Source: Candidatus Devosia phytovorans
Lineage (GTDB): Bacteria; Pseudomonadota; Alphaproteobacteria; Rhizobiales; Devosiaceae
DNA length: 64,000 bases
Direction of reading: 5' to 3'
Assembly: GCA_029202405.1 (NCBI GenBank)
Contig: CP119312.1
Coordinates: 1,865,001 to 1,929,000 of the forward strand
Below, in pieces: positions 16,321 to 25,185 of this stretch. How positions within the stretch are numbered: the first letter of the stretch is position 1; the number at the start of each line of letters is the position of its first letter. A program made the position numbers and the translations under genes. Under the pieces are notes generated by a model. That model was not told the DNA's origin and searched no databases. It was given only the letters and a program-made list of their open reading frames with translations.

Positions 16321-17290
16321 AGCCCCAGATCGGGCCGCGCAGATAGCGTTCGGCCAATTGCGCCGTCCCATCGGCAAAGCCCGACGTATGCTGGCGTGCG
16401 AGAGCGGTTTCGCTATGCGAGCCGATCCAGGCCAACAACGCCATGCGGCGCAGCATGACCATGGAATCAAGAGCAGCGATGTCCTCGGGCTGCAGCGGGC
16501 GGATGGTCTGGTAGCCTTCCAACCAGGCGGCCTTGAGCGCTGGAACAGCCTTGTTGGTCTCATGGAAGGAAGTGGCCGCCGCGAAGTCATAGGCGAACCA
16601 GCAGAAGCCGCAGTCGTCGAAATCGATCAGATGCACGGTGTCGCCGTCGACAAGCAGATTGCCCAGGCGCATGTCGGCGTGGATCAGGCCGTAGCGGTCT
16701 GCTCCGGTGCCATATTCGCCAAGCCGTCGCCAGAGCGCCGAATCGAGGCGGTCGAGGATCGGCCGATTACGCTCGTTGACGCCGGGCGCGACGCGCCAAT
16801 CGCCCCAAAGGCCATCGGCGTCGAGAATGGTGGCGGCCTGCCAGATCTGGCGGTGAAAGCCGGCCGGACGCTGCCATTGGCTGGCATGGAGATGCATGGT
16901 GGCGGCATAGGCGCCGAGCTGGACGAAGATATTGCCCAGATTGCTGTCTGGCGTGGGCTCGCCACCCGGCAGGAACTGGAAGAGCACAGCGAGGCGTTCG
17001 CCATTGCCGGTGGCAAAACGCTGGATCAGTTCACCGTCGCGACCGGCAACGGGCCGAGGAATTGACAGGTCTGTGTCTCGGTGCAACGCCTTCAACCAGG
17101 CCAGTTCGCTCTCGATGGAGGGACGGGACTGATAACCCGCGCGATGAACGCGCAGGGTGAAACGCGCCTCGGAAGGCGTTTCCACAAGGAAGGTCTGGTT
17201 TTCGGAGTGGTTGATCTGGCGGGCAGAGCCGCCGGCGACCTCGTCCCAAAAGGAGAGTACAGGCTCAACGTCCCGCGCAAGGATCGGCAT
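16319..17290 (-). CDS. Phosphotransferase of the aminoglycoside/homoserine kinase superfamily
   Basis: This 323-residue protein has a protein-kinase-like fold for small molecules. The catalytic loop LIHADMRLGNLLVDGD carries the H-x-D-x4-N pattern, and LIDFDDCGFCWFAYD carries the metal-binding Asp that replaces the DFG motif. The N-terminal half has FTLRVHRAGYQSR, with the expected beta-strand basic residue. Relatives include homoserine kinase ThrB type II, choline kinases and the stress kinase SrkA (YihE); the DFDD form and overall length are nearest to the last two groups. Substrate is unknown. It stands alone, with its stop codon at the edge of the palindromic repeat. Confidence 0.8.
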   Translation of the reverse strand: MPILARDVEPVLSFWDEVAGGSARQINHSENQTFLVETPSEARFTLRVHRAGYQSRPSIESELAWLKALHRDTDLSIPRPVAGRDGELIQRFATGNGERLAVLFQFLPGGEPTPDSNLGNIFVQLGAYAATMHLHASQWQRPAGFHRQIWQAATILDADGLWGDWRVAPGVNERNRPILDRLDSALWRRLGEYGTGADRYGLIHADMRLGNLLVDGDTVHLIDFDDCGFCWFAYDFAAATSFHETNKAVPALKAAWLEGYQTIRPLQPEDIAALDSMVMLRRMALLAWIGSHSETALARQHTSGFADGTAQLAERYLRGPIWG

Positions 17291-17353
17291 GGCAAGGTTC
17301 CCGACTTGCAGCCTGTGCCCGCAATTGACCCCAGGCTTACCGAAGAAGGAAGA

Positions 17354-17430
17354 TGGTCGGAGCGGCGGGATTCGAACCCACGACCCTTTGTCCCCCAGAC
17401 AAATGCGCTACCAGGCTGCGCTACGCCCCG
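17354..17430 (-). tRNA. tRNA-Pro (anticodon GGG)
   Basis: The minus strand folds into a complete cloverleaf of 77 bases. The acceptor stem is CGGGGCG/CGCTCCG (one G-U pair), the D-arm contains AGCCTGGTAGCGCA, and the anticodon arm TTTGT/ACAAA has the loop CTGGGGG, giving anticodon GGG. The T-arm contains GGTTCGAATCC. CCA is encoded at 17356-17354. It reads the codon CCC, and CCU by wobble. Confidence 0.96.
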
Positions 17431-17440
17431 ACTGAGCGGA

Positions 17441-17469
17441 GACATAGAGAAACAGGGGATATGGCGCAA
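17441..17469 (-). promoter_or_regulatory. Candidate promoter of the tRNA-Pro gene
   Basis: On the minus strand TTGCGC (17469-17464) and TATGTC (17446-17441) are 17 bases apart and would start transcription a few bases before the mature tRNA. Inferred from motif and spacing. Confidence 0.35.
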
Positions 17470-17604
17470 CCCTGATTTTTCGCAGGTGTGTGAACAAAGC
17501 GCGATTTTTCATTCTGGCGGGACGGCTTGTCGCAAAAAGCCCACCCGGGACGATGGACTTTTGGCAGGCGGCGCGGGGACATTGAGCCGATCCGGAGCAT
17601 TTGT

Positions 17605-17634
17605 GGCGGCGTCCAGGTTTCCTGCGACGCCGCC
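17605..17634 (-). terminator. Stem-loop just downstream of the M3 peptidase gene
   Basis: GGCGGCGTC pairs with GACGCCGCC and is extended by CAGG/CCTG around a three-base loop, with one bulged base. It begins 8 bases past the peptidase stop on the minus strand. The T-run is weak (ACAAATG), so it may be an mRNA-end-stabilising hairpin rather than a full terminator. Between it and the tRNA nothing else is seen. Confidence 0.5.
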
Positions 17635-17641
17635 AAAGAAA

Positions 17642-19660
17642 TCAGATACCCCTGCCCTCGAGCAGCGCTTTGACCTCGGGATCGCGGCCGCGGAACAGGC
17701 GATAGGCTTCGGCGAAGTCGCGCTTGCCACCGGCCGAGTAGATATATTCGTGCAGCCGCGCGGCGATCTTCGGATCGAAGGGATCGCCGGCTTCTTTGAA
17801 GGCCCCAAAGCCGTCGGCGTCGAGCACTTCGCTCCACAGATAGCTGTAGTAGCCGGCGGCATAGCCATCGCCAGAAAAGAGATGGAGGAAATGCGTGCTG
17901 GCGTGGCGCAGCGCGATTTCCCGTGGCATGCCGATGCTGTCGAGGACGCTCTTCTCGAAGTCGGCCACCGAGCCCGCCATGGGTTGGCTGTGATAATCCA
18001 TGTCGAGAATGGCGGAGGAGACGAATTCTACCGTCTCGAAGCCGGAATTGGCGGTGCGGGCGCTGTGCATGCGTTCCAACAGGTCTGCCGGAATCGGTTC
18101 GCCGGTTTGCACATGGGTGAAACGGGCAAGCACCTGCGGCTCCTCCATCCAGTGTTCGTAGATCTGGCTGGGCAGTTCGACGAAATCGCGCGCCACATTG
18201 GTGCCGGCCAGACGCGGATAGGTCACGTCCGATAACAAGCCATGGAGGCCATGGCCCATTTCGTGAAAGACCGTGCGCGCCTCATCGAGCGAGAGCAGCG
18301 CGGGCTGGCCGGCCGGAGGCTTGACGAAATTGCAGGTGTTGACGATCAGCGGAATCGGCGCGCCGTCAAGCTTTGCCTGTTCACGGAACGAGGTCATCCA
18401 GGCGCCGGAGCGCTTGCCGGAGCGGGCGAAGTAGTCGCCGTAGAAGAGGCCGATGACCTTGCCGCCACGCGTGACCTCCCAGACCGCAACATCGGGGTGG
18501 TAGCCCGCGATATCGCTGCGCGGGGTGAAGGTCAGCCCGAACAGTTTGCCGGCGACGAAGAAGCCCGCCTCGACGACCTTTTCGAGCTGCAGGTAGGGCT
18601 TGAGTTCATTTTCGTCGAAATCGTAGCGGGCGACGCGCAGCTTTTCAGCGTAGTAGCGCCAGTCCCAGGCTTCGATTGGCCCGGCCTGCCCCTCGGCCGT
18701 GGCAAGATCCTGCAGGGCATCGCGATCGCGCTCGGCCCGTGCCTTGCCTCCCGCCCATACCTGTTCGAGCAGGGCCCGGGCCGCAGCGGGCGAGCCGGCC
18801 ATGGTGTCGTCGAGCTTGTAGTCGGCGTAGCTGGCATAGCCAAGGAGCCTGGCCTGTTCGGCGCGCAGGGCGACGATCTCGGCGATCACCGCGGCATTGT
18901 CGTTCTTGTTGCCATTGGCGCCGCGCTTGATGAAGGCGCGCCAGACCTGCTCGCGAACATCGCGATTGCTGGCGAAATGCAGCACGGGCTCGACGCTGGA
19001 GCGCGATGGCGTGATGGCGAAGGGTTGCTCCAGACCCCGGCTACGGGCCGTTTCTGCCGCTGCCGAGCGCGCAAATTCGGGAAGACCGTCCATATCGGAA
19101 GCGGAAAAGGCCATGTGGCCCTCGTCTTCGTCCGCGAGAACATTCTGGCCGAACTGGGTGCCGAGCGTCGCCAGGCGCTCGGAAATGCCGGCGAAACGCG
19201 CGCGTTCGTCGGCGTCAAGCCGCGCCCCGGCGCGGGTGAAATCGAGATGGTAGCGCTCCAGCACCCGCAGCGCCTCGGCATCGAGCTGCGACTGATCGCG
19301 GTCACGATGGAGCGCGTCGATGCGGGCGAAGAGATCCGCGTTCAAAAAGATCTGGCTTTCGTGGCGTGCCAGGAGCACGGCGACTTCGCGTTCCACGGCC
19401 TGCAGCTCAGGGGTGGTCGCGGCCGAGGTGAGTTGACCAAACAGCATGGAGACGCGCTTCAGCGCCTGGCCCGACCGTTCCATCGCGAGCACCGTATTGT
19501 CGAAGCTCGGCGCCGCCGCTTCCTGCGCAATCGCGGCGATCTCGGCGCGGTGTTCGTCCAGTGCGGCGTCGAAGGCGGGCTGGAAATGCGTGGTCTCGAT
19601 CAGGTTGAAGGGCGGGGTCTGATGGGGCGTGGTCCAGGCGGACAGCAAAGGGTTGGTCAA
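17642..19660 (-). CDS. dcp: M3-family metallopeptidase (peptidyl-dipeptidase Dcp/oligopeptidase A)
   Basis: This 672-residue zinc peptidase degrades short peptides. The active-site helix VFHEMGHGLHGLLS gives the HExxH zinc motif at residues 466-470, and the third ligand is expected in EFVSSAILDMDYHSQ downstream. FNLIETTHFQPAFDAALDEH at the start and SGDGYAAGYYSYLWSEVLDADGF near the end are typical of the Dcp/OpdA group; the length fits Dcp. It has no signal peptide and should be cytoplasmic. The start is set at a TTG (19660), because GGAG lies 7 bases upstream and the longer open frame has no family match. It is divergent from the first ku gene. Confidence 0.92.
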   Translation of the reverse strand: MTNPLLSAWTTPHQTPPFNLIETTHFQPAFDAALDEHRAEIAAIAQEAAAPSFDNTVLAMERSGQALKRVSMLFGQLTSAATTPELQAVEREVAVLLARHESQIFLNADLFARIDALHRDRDQSQLDAEALRVLERYHLDFTRAGARLDADERARFAGISERLATLGTQFGQNVLADEDEGHMAFSASDMDGLPEFARSAAAETARSRGLEQPFAITPSRSSVEPVLHFASNRDVREQVWRAFIKRGANGNKNDNAAVIAEIVALRAEQARLLGYASYADYKLDDTMAGSPAAARALLEQVWAGGKARAERDRDALQDLATAEGQAGPIEAWDWRYYAEKLRVARYDFDENELKPYLQLEKVVEAGFFVAGKLFGLTFTPRSDIAGYHPDVAVWEVTRGGKVIGLFYGDYFARSGKRSGAWMTSFREQAKLDGAPIPLIVNTCNFVKPPAGQPALLSLDEARTVFHEMGHGLHGLLSDVTYPRLAGTNVARDFVELPSQIYEHWMEEPQVLARFTHVQTGEPIPADLLERMHSARTANSGFETVEFVSSAILDMDYHSQPMAGSVADFEKSVLDSIGMPREIALRHASTHFLHLFSGDGYAAGYYSYLWSEVLDADGFGAFKEAGDPFDPKIAARLHEYIYSAGGKRDFAEAYRLFRGRDPEVKALLEGRGI

Positions 19661-19809
19661 GGAATGGCTCCGGATTTTGCACCCAAGGTGTAGGTGAGAG
19701 ACGGTTTCGACAAGCCCCTGCCCGGCAAAAGACTGGTTGGGTGGAAGGGTCTGGCAACGGAACGGAGGTTTGGTTGCGGCGTTCCTGCAAGCATATGCAG
19801 GAGGCAAGC

Positions 19810-20634
19810 ATGGCGGCTCGACCCTATTGGCGCGGCTATCTCAAACTGTCGCTGGTGACCTGCGCGGTGACGCTCTCGCCGGCGACGACACAGGGCGAGA
19901 AGGTCCGCTTCCATACCCTCAACCGCAAGACCGGCGAGCGTATCCACACCCAGTATGTCGATGCCGTTACGGGAAAGAAGGTCGCCGATGACGACCAGAC
20001 CCGGGGCTTCCAGAAGGCCGAGGATGACTATGTGATCCTTGAAGAGGACGATCTCGACTCGGTACAGCTCGAGAGTGCGCGCGCTATCGATATCGATGAG
20101 TTCGTTGCGGCTGACACGATCGAATGGGTGTATTTCGACAGCCCATATTTTGTCGTTCCGGCCGACGAGGTCGGCGAGGAGGCCTTCACGGTGATCCGCG
20201 AGGCCATGGCGGACGGGGATGTCGTGGGTATCTCGCGGCTCGTCATGGGCGGGCGCGAACGGGCGGTGATGCTGCAGCCCTGGGACAAGGGGATAATCCT
20301 GTGGACGCTGCGCTTCGGCGATGAAGTGCGCGACGAGGACGACTACTGGAAAAGCGTCAAGGCCGAGAAGCCGGACGCGAAAATGCTGTCGATGGTTGAG
20401 GATATCATCAAGGATCGCACCACGGCCTGGAGCGAGAGCATGGTCAAGGATCCGGTGCAGGACAGGCTGCTCGAGATCATCAAGTCCAAGAAATCAAGCA
20501 AGCGCAAGACCAAGCCGAAAGCGGACGACGAAGACGAAGTCGTGGCGCCACAGAGCAATGTCGTCGACCTGATGGCGGCGCTCAAAAAGAGTCTTGAGGG
20601 CAAGCCCACTGGCGGGAGGAAATCCCGGCGCTAG
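19810..20634 (+). CDS. ku: Non-homologous end-joining protein Ku (copy 1)
   Basis: This 274-residue bacterial Ku binds double-strand DNA ends as a ring-shaped dimer and recruits the LigD ligase. The start MAARPYWRGYLKLSLVTCAV is the conserved Ku core strand, followed by FHTLNRKTGERIHTQYVDAVTGKKV, VYFDSPYFVVPADE and LQPWDKGIILWTLRF. A lysine-rich tail (KSKKSSKRKTKPK) and a second basic end are at the C-terminus. The ATG at 19810 follows AGGAGG. It converges with a second ku gene, and the stop codons overlap in a shared CTAG. No ligD is in the window. Confidence 0.95.
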   Translation: MAARPYWRGYLKLSLVTCAVTLSPATTQGEKVRFHTLNRKTGERIHTQYVDAVTGKKVADDDQTRGFQKAEDDYVILEEDDLDSVQLESARAIDIDEFVAADTIEWVYFDSPYFVVPADEVGEEAFTVIREAMADGDVVGISRLVMGGRERAVMLQPWDKGIILWTLRFGDEVRDEDDYWKSVKAEKPDAKMLSMVEDIIKDRTTAWSESMVKDPVQDRLLEIIKSKKSSKRKTKPKADDEDEVVAPQSNVVDLMAALKKSLEGKPTGGRKSRR

Positions 20635-21485
20635 CTGGCCTTGCGGCGGGCGGCCGGTTTGGCGGCAGCAGTTTTCTTCGCCCGGGTTTTTCGTTTCGCC
20701 GGAGCCTCATCGTCATTGCCTGCGCTCAGGCGCAGCGCTTCGAGCAGGTCATTGGGCTTGGTGGGCTCGGGACGGCGCAGGGGAACGATCTTGCGGCCGT
20801 CGATCTTGGCCTTGACCAGTTCGGCCAGAGCTTCCTCGTAGCGATCATCGAACTTGTCGGGGTCAAATTTGCCGGCCTTTGTCTTGAGGATATGCTGGGC
20901 CAGCTTGAGCATTTCCGGCTCGATCTTGCGCTTCTTGATGTCGCTGAAAGCGTCGCTGGACGAGCGGACCTCGTAGTCGAAGTTGAGCGTCGTCGCGATC
21001 AGGCCTTCGCGGTGGGCGCGGATCAGGACCGGGCGCAGACGGCGGAACAGCACCGCGTGGGCAATGGCCGCGGTCTTCTGGTTACGCAGCGCCTCGCGGA
21101 TCAACACGAAACTGTCCTCGGTCGCGTCCGATGCCGGCAGCAAGTAGTAGGGCTTGTCGAAATAGGTGGGTTCGATGCGGTTGCAGGCGATGAAGGCGTC
21201 GACCGTCAGGCTCTTGTCGCTGTTGGGGATGGCAGCGGCGATTTCCTCGGGTTCGAGCACGACATAGGAGCCCTCGTGGGTTTCGTAGCCCTTGACCTGG
21301 TCGGCGGTTTCGACGGGCTTGCTGGTCTTGTCATCGACATAGAGCCGGCGCAGGCGATTGCCGGTCTTGCGGTTGACCATGTGCAAGCTGATGCGGTCGG
21401 AGGTGGTTGCAGCCGTGTACATTTTTACCGGGCAGACGATCTCCGCGATCTTGATCACGCCACTCCAGACTGCCCGTGCTGCCAT
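20631..21485 (-). CDS. ku: Non-homologous end-joining protein Ku (copy 2)
   Basis: This second Ku, 284 residues, is clearly homologous to the convergent neighbour but diverged. The start MAARAVWSGVIKIAEIVCPV, then HMVNRKTGNRLRRLYVD, TYFDKPYYLLPASDA and LRPVLIRAHREGLIATTLNF, align with the core domain. The C-terminus ends in a strongly basic tail (KRKTRAKKTAAAKPAARRK), of the kind that adds DNA binding. The start is placed at 21485; 11 further codons upstream are open but unlike the family. Sinorhizobium meliloti has four ku genes, some of whose products are reported to pair as heterodimers, so these two may act as a pair (inference). Confidence 0.94.
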   Translation of the reverse strand: MAARAVWSGVIKIAEIVCPVKMYTAATTSDRISLHMVNRKTGNRLRRLYVDDKTSKPVETADQVKGYETHEGSYVVLEPEEIAAAIPNSDKSLTVDAFIACNRIEPTYFDKPYYLLPASDATEDSFVLIREALRNQKTAAIAHAVLFRRLRPVLIRAHREGLIATTLNFDYEVRSSSDAFSDIKKRKIEPEMLKLAQHILKTKAGKFDPDKFDDRYEEALAELVKAKIDGRKIVPLRRPEPTKPNDLLEALRLSAGNDDEAPAKRKTRAKKTAAAKPAARRKAS

Positions 21486-21627
21486 GTCTTGAAACCCTGG
21501 TGCCTTGGTGAGCAGCAACGTGCGGGAATTGCCTCAGTTCCGTGACCATGCATGCCGCCCCTGCAAAATCTGCGGCAACCTAGTGGTCAATCCGCCGTTG
21601 TGGCCCGCCGATCAACTGGAGCAAGCC

Positions 21628-23712
21628 ATGTCCGAAATGCCCAAGTCATCCCGCCAGATCCTGCCTGGCGACTATACCAAGCTGGGCGCCAACTGGGATG
21701 GCGAAGGAACAAATTTCGCGCTGTTTTCGGCTTATGCCAGCCGGGTGGAGCTATGCCTGTTCGACGAGGGCAGCGGCGCCGAGATCGAGCGGATCACCCT
21801 GCCCGAATATACCAATGAAATCTGGCACGGTTATCTGCCCGGCGTCGGGCCGGGCACGCTATATGGCTATCGGGTCCACGGTGCCTTCGAACCTGCGCAG
21901 GGGCATCGGTTCAACGCCAACAAGCTGCTGATCGACCCCTATGCCCGAGAGCTGGTGGGGGACGTGCAGTGGTCTCCAGCCCATTTCGGCTACCATGCCG
22001 ATGCGGAAGACAAGGACCTCTCATTCAATGAAGAGGACAGTGCATCGGTAACACCAAAGGCACGGGTGATCGATCCGCATGGCTACGACTGGTCCGGCGA
22101 TCGCAAGCCCAATATCGACTGGGCCAAGACGATTTTCTACGAAACTCACGTCAAGGGCTTTACCCAGTTGCATCCGGCAGTGCCGGAGGAATTGCGCGGG
22201 ACCTTCGAGGGTTTGGCGCAGCGCGAGGTGGTGGATTACATCAAGTCGACCGGCGTGACCTCGGTCGAACTGCTGCCGATCCATGCCTTTCCCGATGACG
22301 ACTTCTTGCTGCAAAAGGGGCTCAGGAACTATTGGGGCTACAATACGCTCGGCTTTTTCGCGCCGGCCAGCCGCTATTACGGACCCAATGGGATCAACGG
22401 ACTGCGCAACACGATCCGTGCCTTCCACGATGCCAATATCGAGGTCATCATGGACGTGGTCTACAATCACACGGCAGAGGGCAATGAAATGGGCCCTACC
22501 CTGTCGTGGAAGGGTATCGACAACTTTTCCTATTACCGCACCATGCCGGGCGACGCGCGTTACTACATCAACGACACCGGCACCGGTAACACGGTCAATA
22601 CCAGCCATCCGCGCGTCATGCAGATGATCACCGACAGCCTGCGCTACTGGTCCGAGGAAATGCATGTCGACGGTTTCCGCTTCGATCTCGGCACTATTCT
22701 TGGTCGCGAGCCGGAGGGCTTTGACCAGCGCGGCGGCTTTTTCGACGCCGTTGGCCAGGACCCAGCCCTCGCCAAGGTCAAGCTGGTCGGCGAGCCCTGG
22801 GATATTGGCCCTGGCGGCTATCAGGTCGGCGGCTTCCCGCCCGGCTGGGCCGAGTGGAACGACAAGTATCGCGATACCGTCCGTGACTATTGGAAGGACA
22901 CCGACCATACCTCGGGCGACTTCGCGGCGCGTTTCACCGGCTCGGGCGATGTCTACGACCTGCGTGGCCGCCGGCCGTGGGCTGGCGTCAATTTCCTCAC
23001 CGCGCACGACGGCTTCACCCTGCATGACCTGGTCTCCTACAATGACAAGCACAATGAGGCGAATGGCGAGGACAATAACGACGGTCACAGTGACAACCGC
23101 AGCTATAACTACGGCGCGGAGGGCGAGACGGATGACGAGGGCATCGTCGCCGTGCGCGAGCGGCAGAAGCGCAACTTCCTTGCCACGCTCTTCCTGTCAC
23201 ATGGTACGCCGATGCTGCTGGCTGGCGACGAGTTCAGCCGTACCCAGAGCGGCAACAACAATGGCTATGCCCAGGACAGCGAAATTTCCTGGATCAACTG
23301 GGATTTCAACGACAACGCCAAGGCGCTGACCGATTTCGTTCGGCAGCTGGTGGCGATCCGCAATGCCCAACCGCTGATCCACCGCGACAACTGGCGCGAT
23401 ATGATGAGCGTCACCTGGTACAATCCGGGCGGCGGCGAGCAGCAGGCGGCCCATTGGCTTGATGCCGGCGCAACCACGCTGGGGATCCGACTGTCGCGTG
23501 ACGACCTCAAGGGTCAGGACGGGGTGTGGTGGGAACTGGTTGTCCTGTTCAACCCGCATGATGGCGAGGTGGACTTCACCGTGCCCAAGCGGGGCGACGA
23601 TACGCCATGGACGGCGGCGATCGACACGGCAATATCGGAGCAAGATGCTCGTTCAGTGCAGGGCGGCGAGGCCATCACGATGGCGCCGCGATCACTGATA
23701 TTGCTACACTGA
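21628..23712 (+). CDS. glgX: Glycogen debranching enzyme GlgX (isoamylase-type, GH13)
   Basis: This 694-residue cytoplasmic enzyme cuts alpha-1,6 branches from phosphorylase-trimmed glycogen. An N-terminal CBM48 domain (about 10-105, with GTNFALFSAYASRVELCLFD) is followed by the GH13 barrel. The catalytic residues are readable: nucleophile Asp353 in DGFRFDLGT, acid/base Glu389 in LVGEPWD, and Asp461 in TAHDGFT. SHGTPMLLAGDEFSRTQSGN is also typical of GlgX. The start at 21628 follows GGAG at 7 bases. Other glg genes are absent here, so it is separate from the usual glg operon. A long stem-loop follows the stop. Confidence 0.95.
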   Translation: MSEMPKSSRQILPGDYTKLGANWDGEGTNFALFSAYASRVELCLFDEGSGAEIERITLPEYTNEIWHGYLPGVGPGTLYGYRVHGAFEPAQGHRFNANKLLIDPYARELVGDVQWSPAHFGYHADAEDKDLSFNEEDSASVTPKARVIDPHGYDWSGDRKPNIDWAKTIFYETHVKGFTQLHPAVPEELRGTFEGLAQREVVDYIKSTGVTSVELLPIHAFPDDDFLLQKGLRNYWGYNTLGFFAPASRYYGPNGINGLRNTIRAFHDANIEVIMDVVYNHTAEGNEMGPTLSWKGIDNFSYYRTMPGDARYYINDTGTGNTVNTSHPRVMQMITDSLRYWSEEMHVDGFRFDLGTILGREPEGFDQRGGFFDAVGQDPALAKVKLVGEPWDIGPGGYQVGGFPPGWAEWNDKYRDTVRDYWKDTDHTSGDFAARFTGSGDVYDLRGRRPWAGVNFLTAHDGFTLHDLVSYNDKHNEANGEDNNDGHSDNRSYNYGAEGETDDEGIVAVRERQKRNFLATLFLSHGTPMLLAGDEFSRTQSGNNNGYAQDSEISWINWDFNDNAKALTDFVRQLVAIRNAQPLIHRDNWRDMMSVTWYNPGGGEQQAAHWLDAGATTLGIRLSRDDLKGQDGVWWELVVLFNPHDGEVDFTVPKRGDDTPWTAAIDTAISEQDARSVQGGEAITMAPRSLILLH

Positions 23713-23726
23713 GACGATGGATTGGC

Positions 23727-23750
23727 GGCGGGCGTCGATGGACGCCCGCC
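23727..23750 (+). terminator. Strong stem-loop after glgX
   Basis: A perfect 10-bp GC-rich stem (GGCGGGCGTC/GACGCCCGCC) with a GATG loop starts 15 bases after the glgX stop. It has no T-run, so it is probably a weak or Rho-assisted terminator or a 3' stabiliser. Confidence 0.5.
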
Positions 23751-23767
23751 AACATTACAATACTGGC

Positions 23768-23854
23768 TCAGCGGCGCAGCAGCTCGCGATAGACGACGCC
23801 GTCAAAATCGGTGTGCAGCGTCACCGGCTCGCCTTCGGGATCGGTGGCGTGCAT
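23768..23854 (-). pseudogene. Short coding-like remnant or 28-residue ORF
   Basis: On the minus strand an ATG at 23854 opens a 28-codon frame, MHATDPEGEPVTLHTDFDG and then VVYRELLRR, ending in TGA. The composition looks like the C-terminal end of a real protein rather than random translation, but an in-frame TGA lies just upstream and there is no ribosome-binding site. It may be the tail of a decayed gene. It lies 20 bases beyond the stop of the Cds1-like gene. I do not recognise a parent family. Confidence 0.25.
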
Positions 23855-23874
23855 TGCCAAAAGTCAGCAGCTTC

Positions 23875-25002
23875 TTACGAGCAAGTCCTGTGATTACCGT
23901 CGATCAGCAAGGCGGGGTCGAAGCGACCGCTGGCCAGGACAGCACGGAGCATGGCTTCGTGGCCGGTGATGTACAAATTCTGTTCAGCGAGCCAGGCATC
24001 GTCGAAATAGGTTTCGCGGTAGCGCTCGCCGCTGTCGCAGATCAGCGAAGCTATTGAACCGGCTTTGCCAGACTGGACAAGTCCATCGGCCGCCCAGAGC
24101 AGGCCGATGAAATTGGTGCCGGTGGACGCCCCTACCCGGCGGCCCAGCAGTTCGGACAGGATGCGGGTGGCGGCAATGGATGCCGTATCAGGCACCTTGA
24201 GCATGGCGCTCACCACATTGGGCACGAAGGATGGTTCGACACGCGGCCGGCCGATGCCCTCGATGCGGCTCGGTCGCTGGCACTTCGTCTCTACGCTATC
24301 GCCGCACCAACCTTCGAAAAAGGCTGAATTCTCGGCGTCGGGTACGCAGAGCTGGGTGCGCAGGCCGCGATAGAGGATGTAGCGACCGATCGTAGCCGAG
24401 GTGCCGCCGGTGCCGGCGCTCATCACGATCCAGTCCGGCTCGCTATGCTGCTCCAACGACATCTGGGAGAAGATCGACTCGGCGATATTGTTGTTGCCGC
24501 GCCAGTCGGCGGCGCGCTCGGCAAAGGTGAATTGATCGAGGTAGTGGCCGCTCTCGACCTGCGCAAGCTCCCTGGCCTCGTCGTAAATCCTGGAGGGGTC
24601 GTCGACATAGTGGCAATGGCCGCCATGCTGCTCGATCAGCTGGATCTTGCTGCGGCTGGTCGACCTCGGCAGGACGGCGATGAATTTTAGCCCGATCAGG
24701 CGGGCGAAATAGGCTTCGCTAACGGCGGTTGATCCCGACGATGCCTCAACCAGCGTGGTCGTCGGCCCGATCAGTCCATTGCAGATGCCATAGAGGATCA
24801 GCGAGCGGGCCAGCCGGTGCTTCAGGCTGCCGGTCGGATGGCTCGACTCGTCCTTGAGGTAGAAATCCACGCCGCTAAAAGATGGAATGGAGAGCGGAAC
24901 AAGGTGAGTCTCACCCGAACGCCGCGAGTCCGCTTCCAACAGCCTGATCGCCGCGCGGCTCCAATCCGATCCAGTTTCTACGCTCATCGCTTTTTGAAGC
25001 AT
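23875..25002 (-). CDS. PLP-dependent cysteine synthase-family enzyme, Cds1-like (probable L-cysteine desulfhydrase)
   Basis: This 375-residue fold-type II PLP enzyme has the lysine that binds PLP in HPTGSLKHRLARSL, the phosphate-binding loop SAGTGGTSATIGRY, and the substrate loop EASSGSTAVSEAYFARL. LKDESSHPTGSLKHRLARS, QHGGHCHYVDDP and WRGNNNIAESIF match what I recall of Mycobacterium tuberculosis Cds1, which breaks L-cysteine into pyruvate, ammonia and sulfide. Canonical cysteine synthases differ in these stretches. The start at 25002 is set by AGGAG eight bases upstream. An MHS-type transporter gene lies upstream on the same strand, but the terminator between them argues for a separate transcript. 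Confidence 0.82.
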   Translation of the reverse strand: MLQKAMSVETGSDWSRAAIRLLEADSRRSGETHLVPLSIPSFSGVDFYLKDESSHPTGSLKHRLARSLILYGICNGLIGPTTTLVEASSGSTAVSEAYFARLIGLKFIAVLPRSTSRSKIQLIEQHGGHCHYVDDPSRIYDEARELAQVESGHYLDQFTFAERAADWRGNNNIAESIFSQMSLEQHSEPDWIVMSAGTGGTSATIGRYILYRGLRTQLCVPDAENSAFFEGWCGDSVETKCQRPSRIEGIGRPRVEPSFVPNVVSAMLKVPDTASIAATRILSELLGRRVGASTGTNFIGLLWAADGLVQSGKAGSIASLICDSGERYRETYFDDAWLAEQNLYITGHEAMLRAVLASGRFDPALLIDGNHRTCS

Positions 25003-25117
25003 GCCATGCTCCTGTTAATTATTCCTGGAGTATCATATTCTCTTTATATCGTCATTCAAGCACATTCATGCCCATCGATCCACGGACGGGCTGATTGGCG
25101 TTCGGCTCAGAAAAAGA

Positions 25118-25146
25118 AAGCCCCGAGCGCAATTCGCCCGGGGCTT
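25118..25146 (-). terminator. Terminator of the MHS transporter gene
   Basis: A 12-position stem with one mismatch (AAGCCCCGAGCG/CGCCCGGGGCTT) has a five-base loop and is followed on the minus strand by TCTTTTTCTG. It lies 40 bases past the transporter stop. Confidence 0.75.
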
Positions 25147-25185
25147 GAGAATGTCATCGCGATGCGCCGTCCTGGACAGCTTGCG

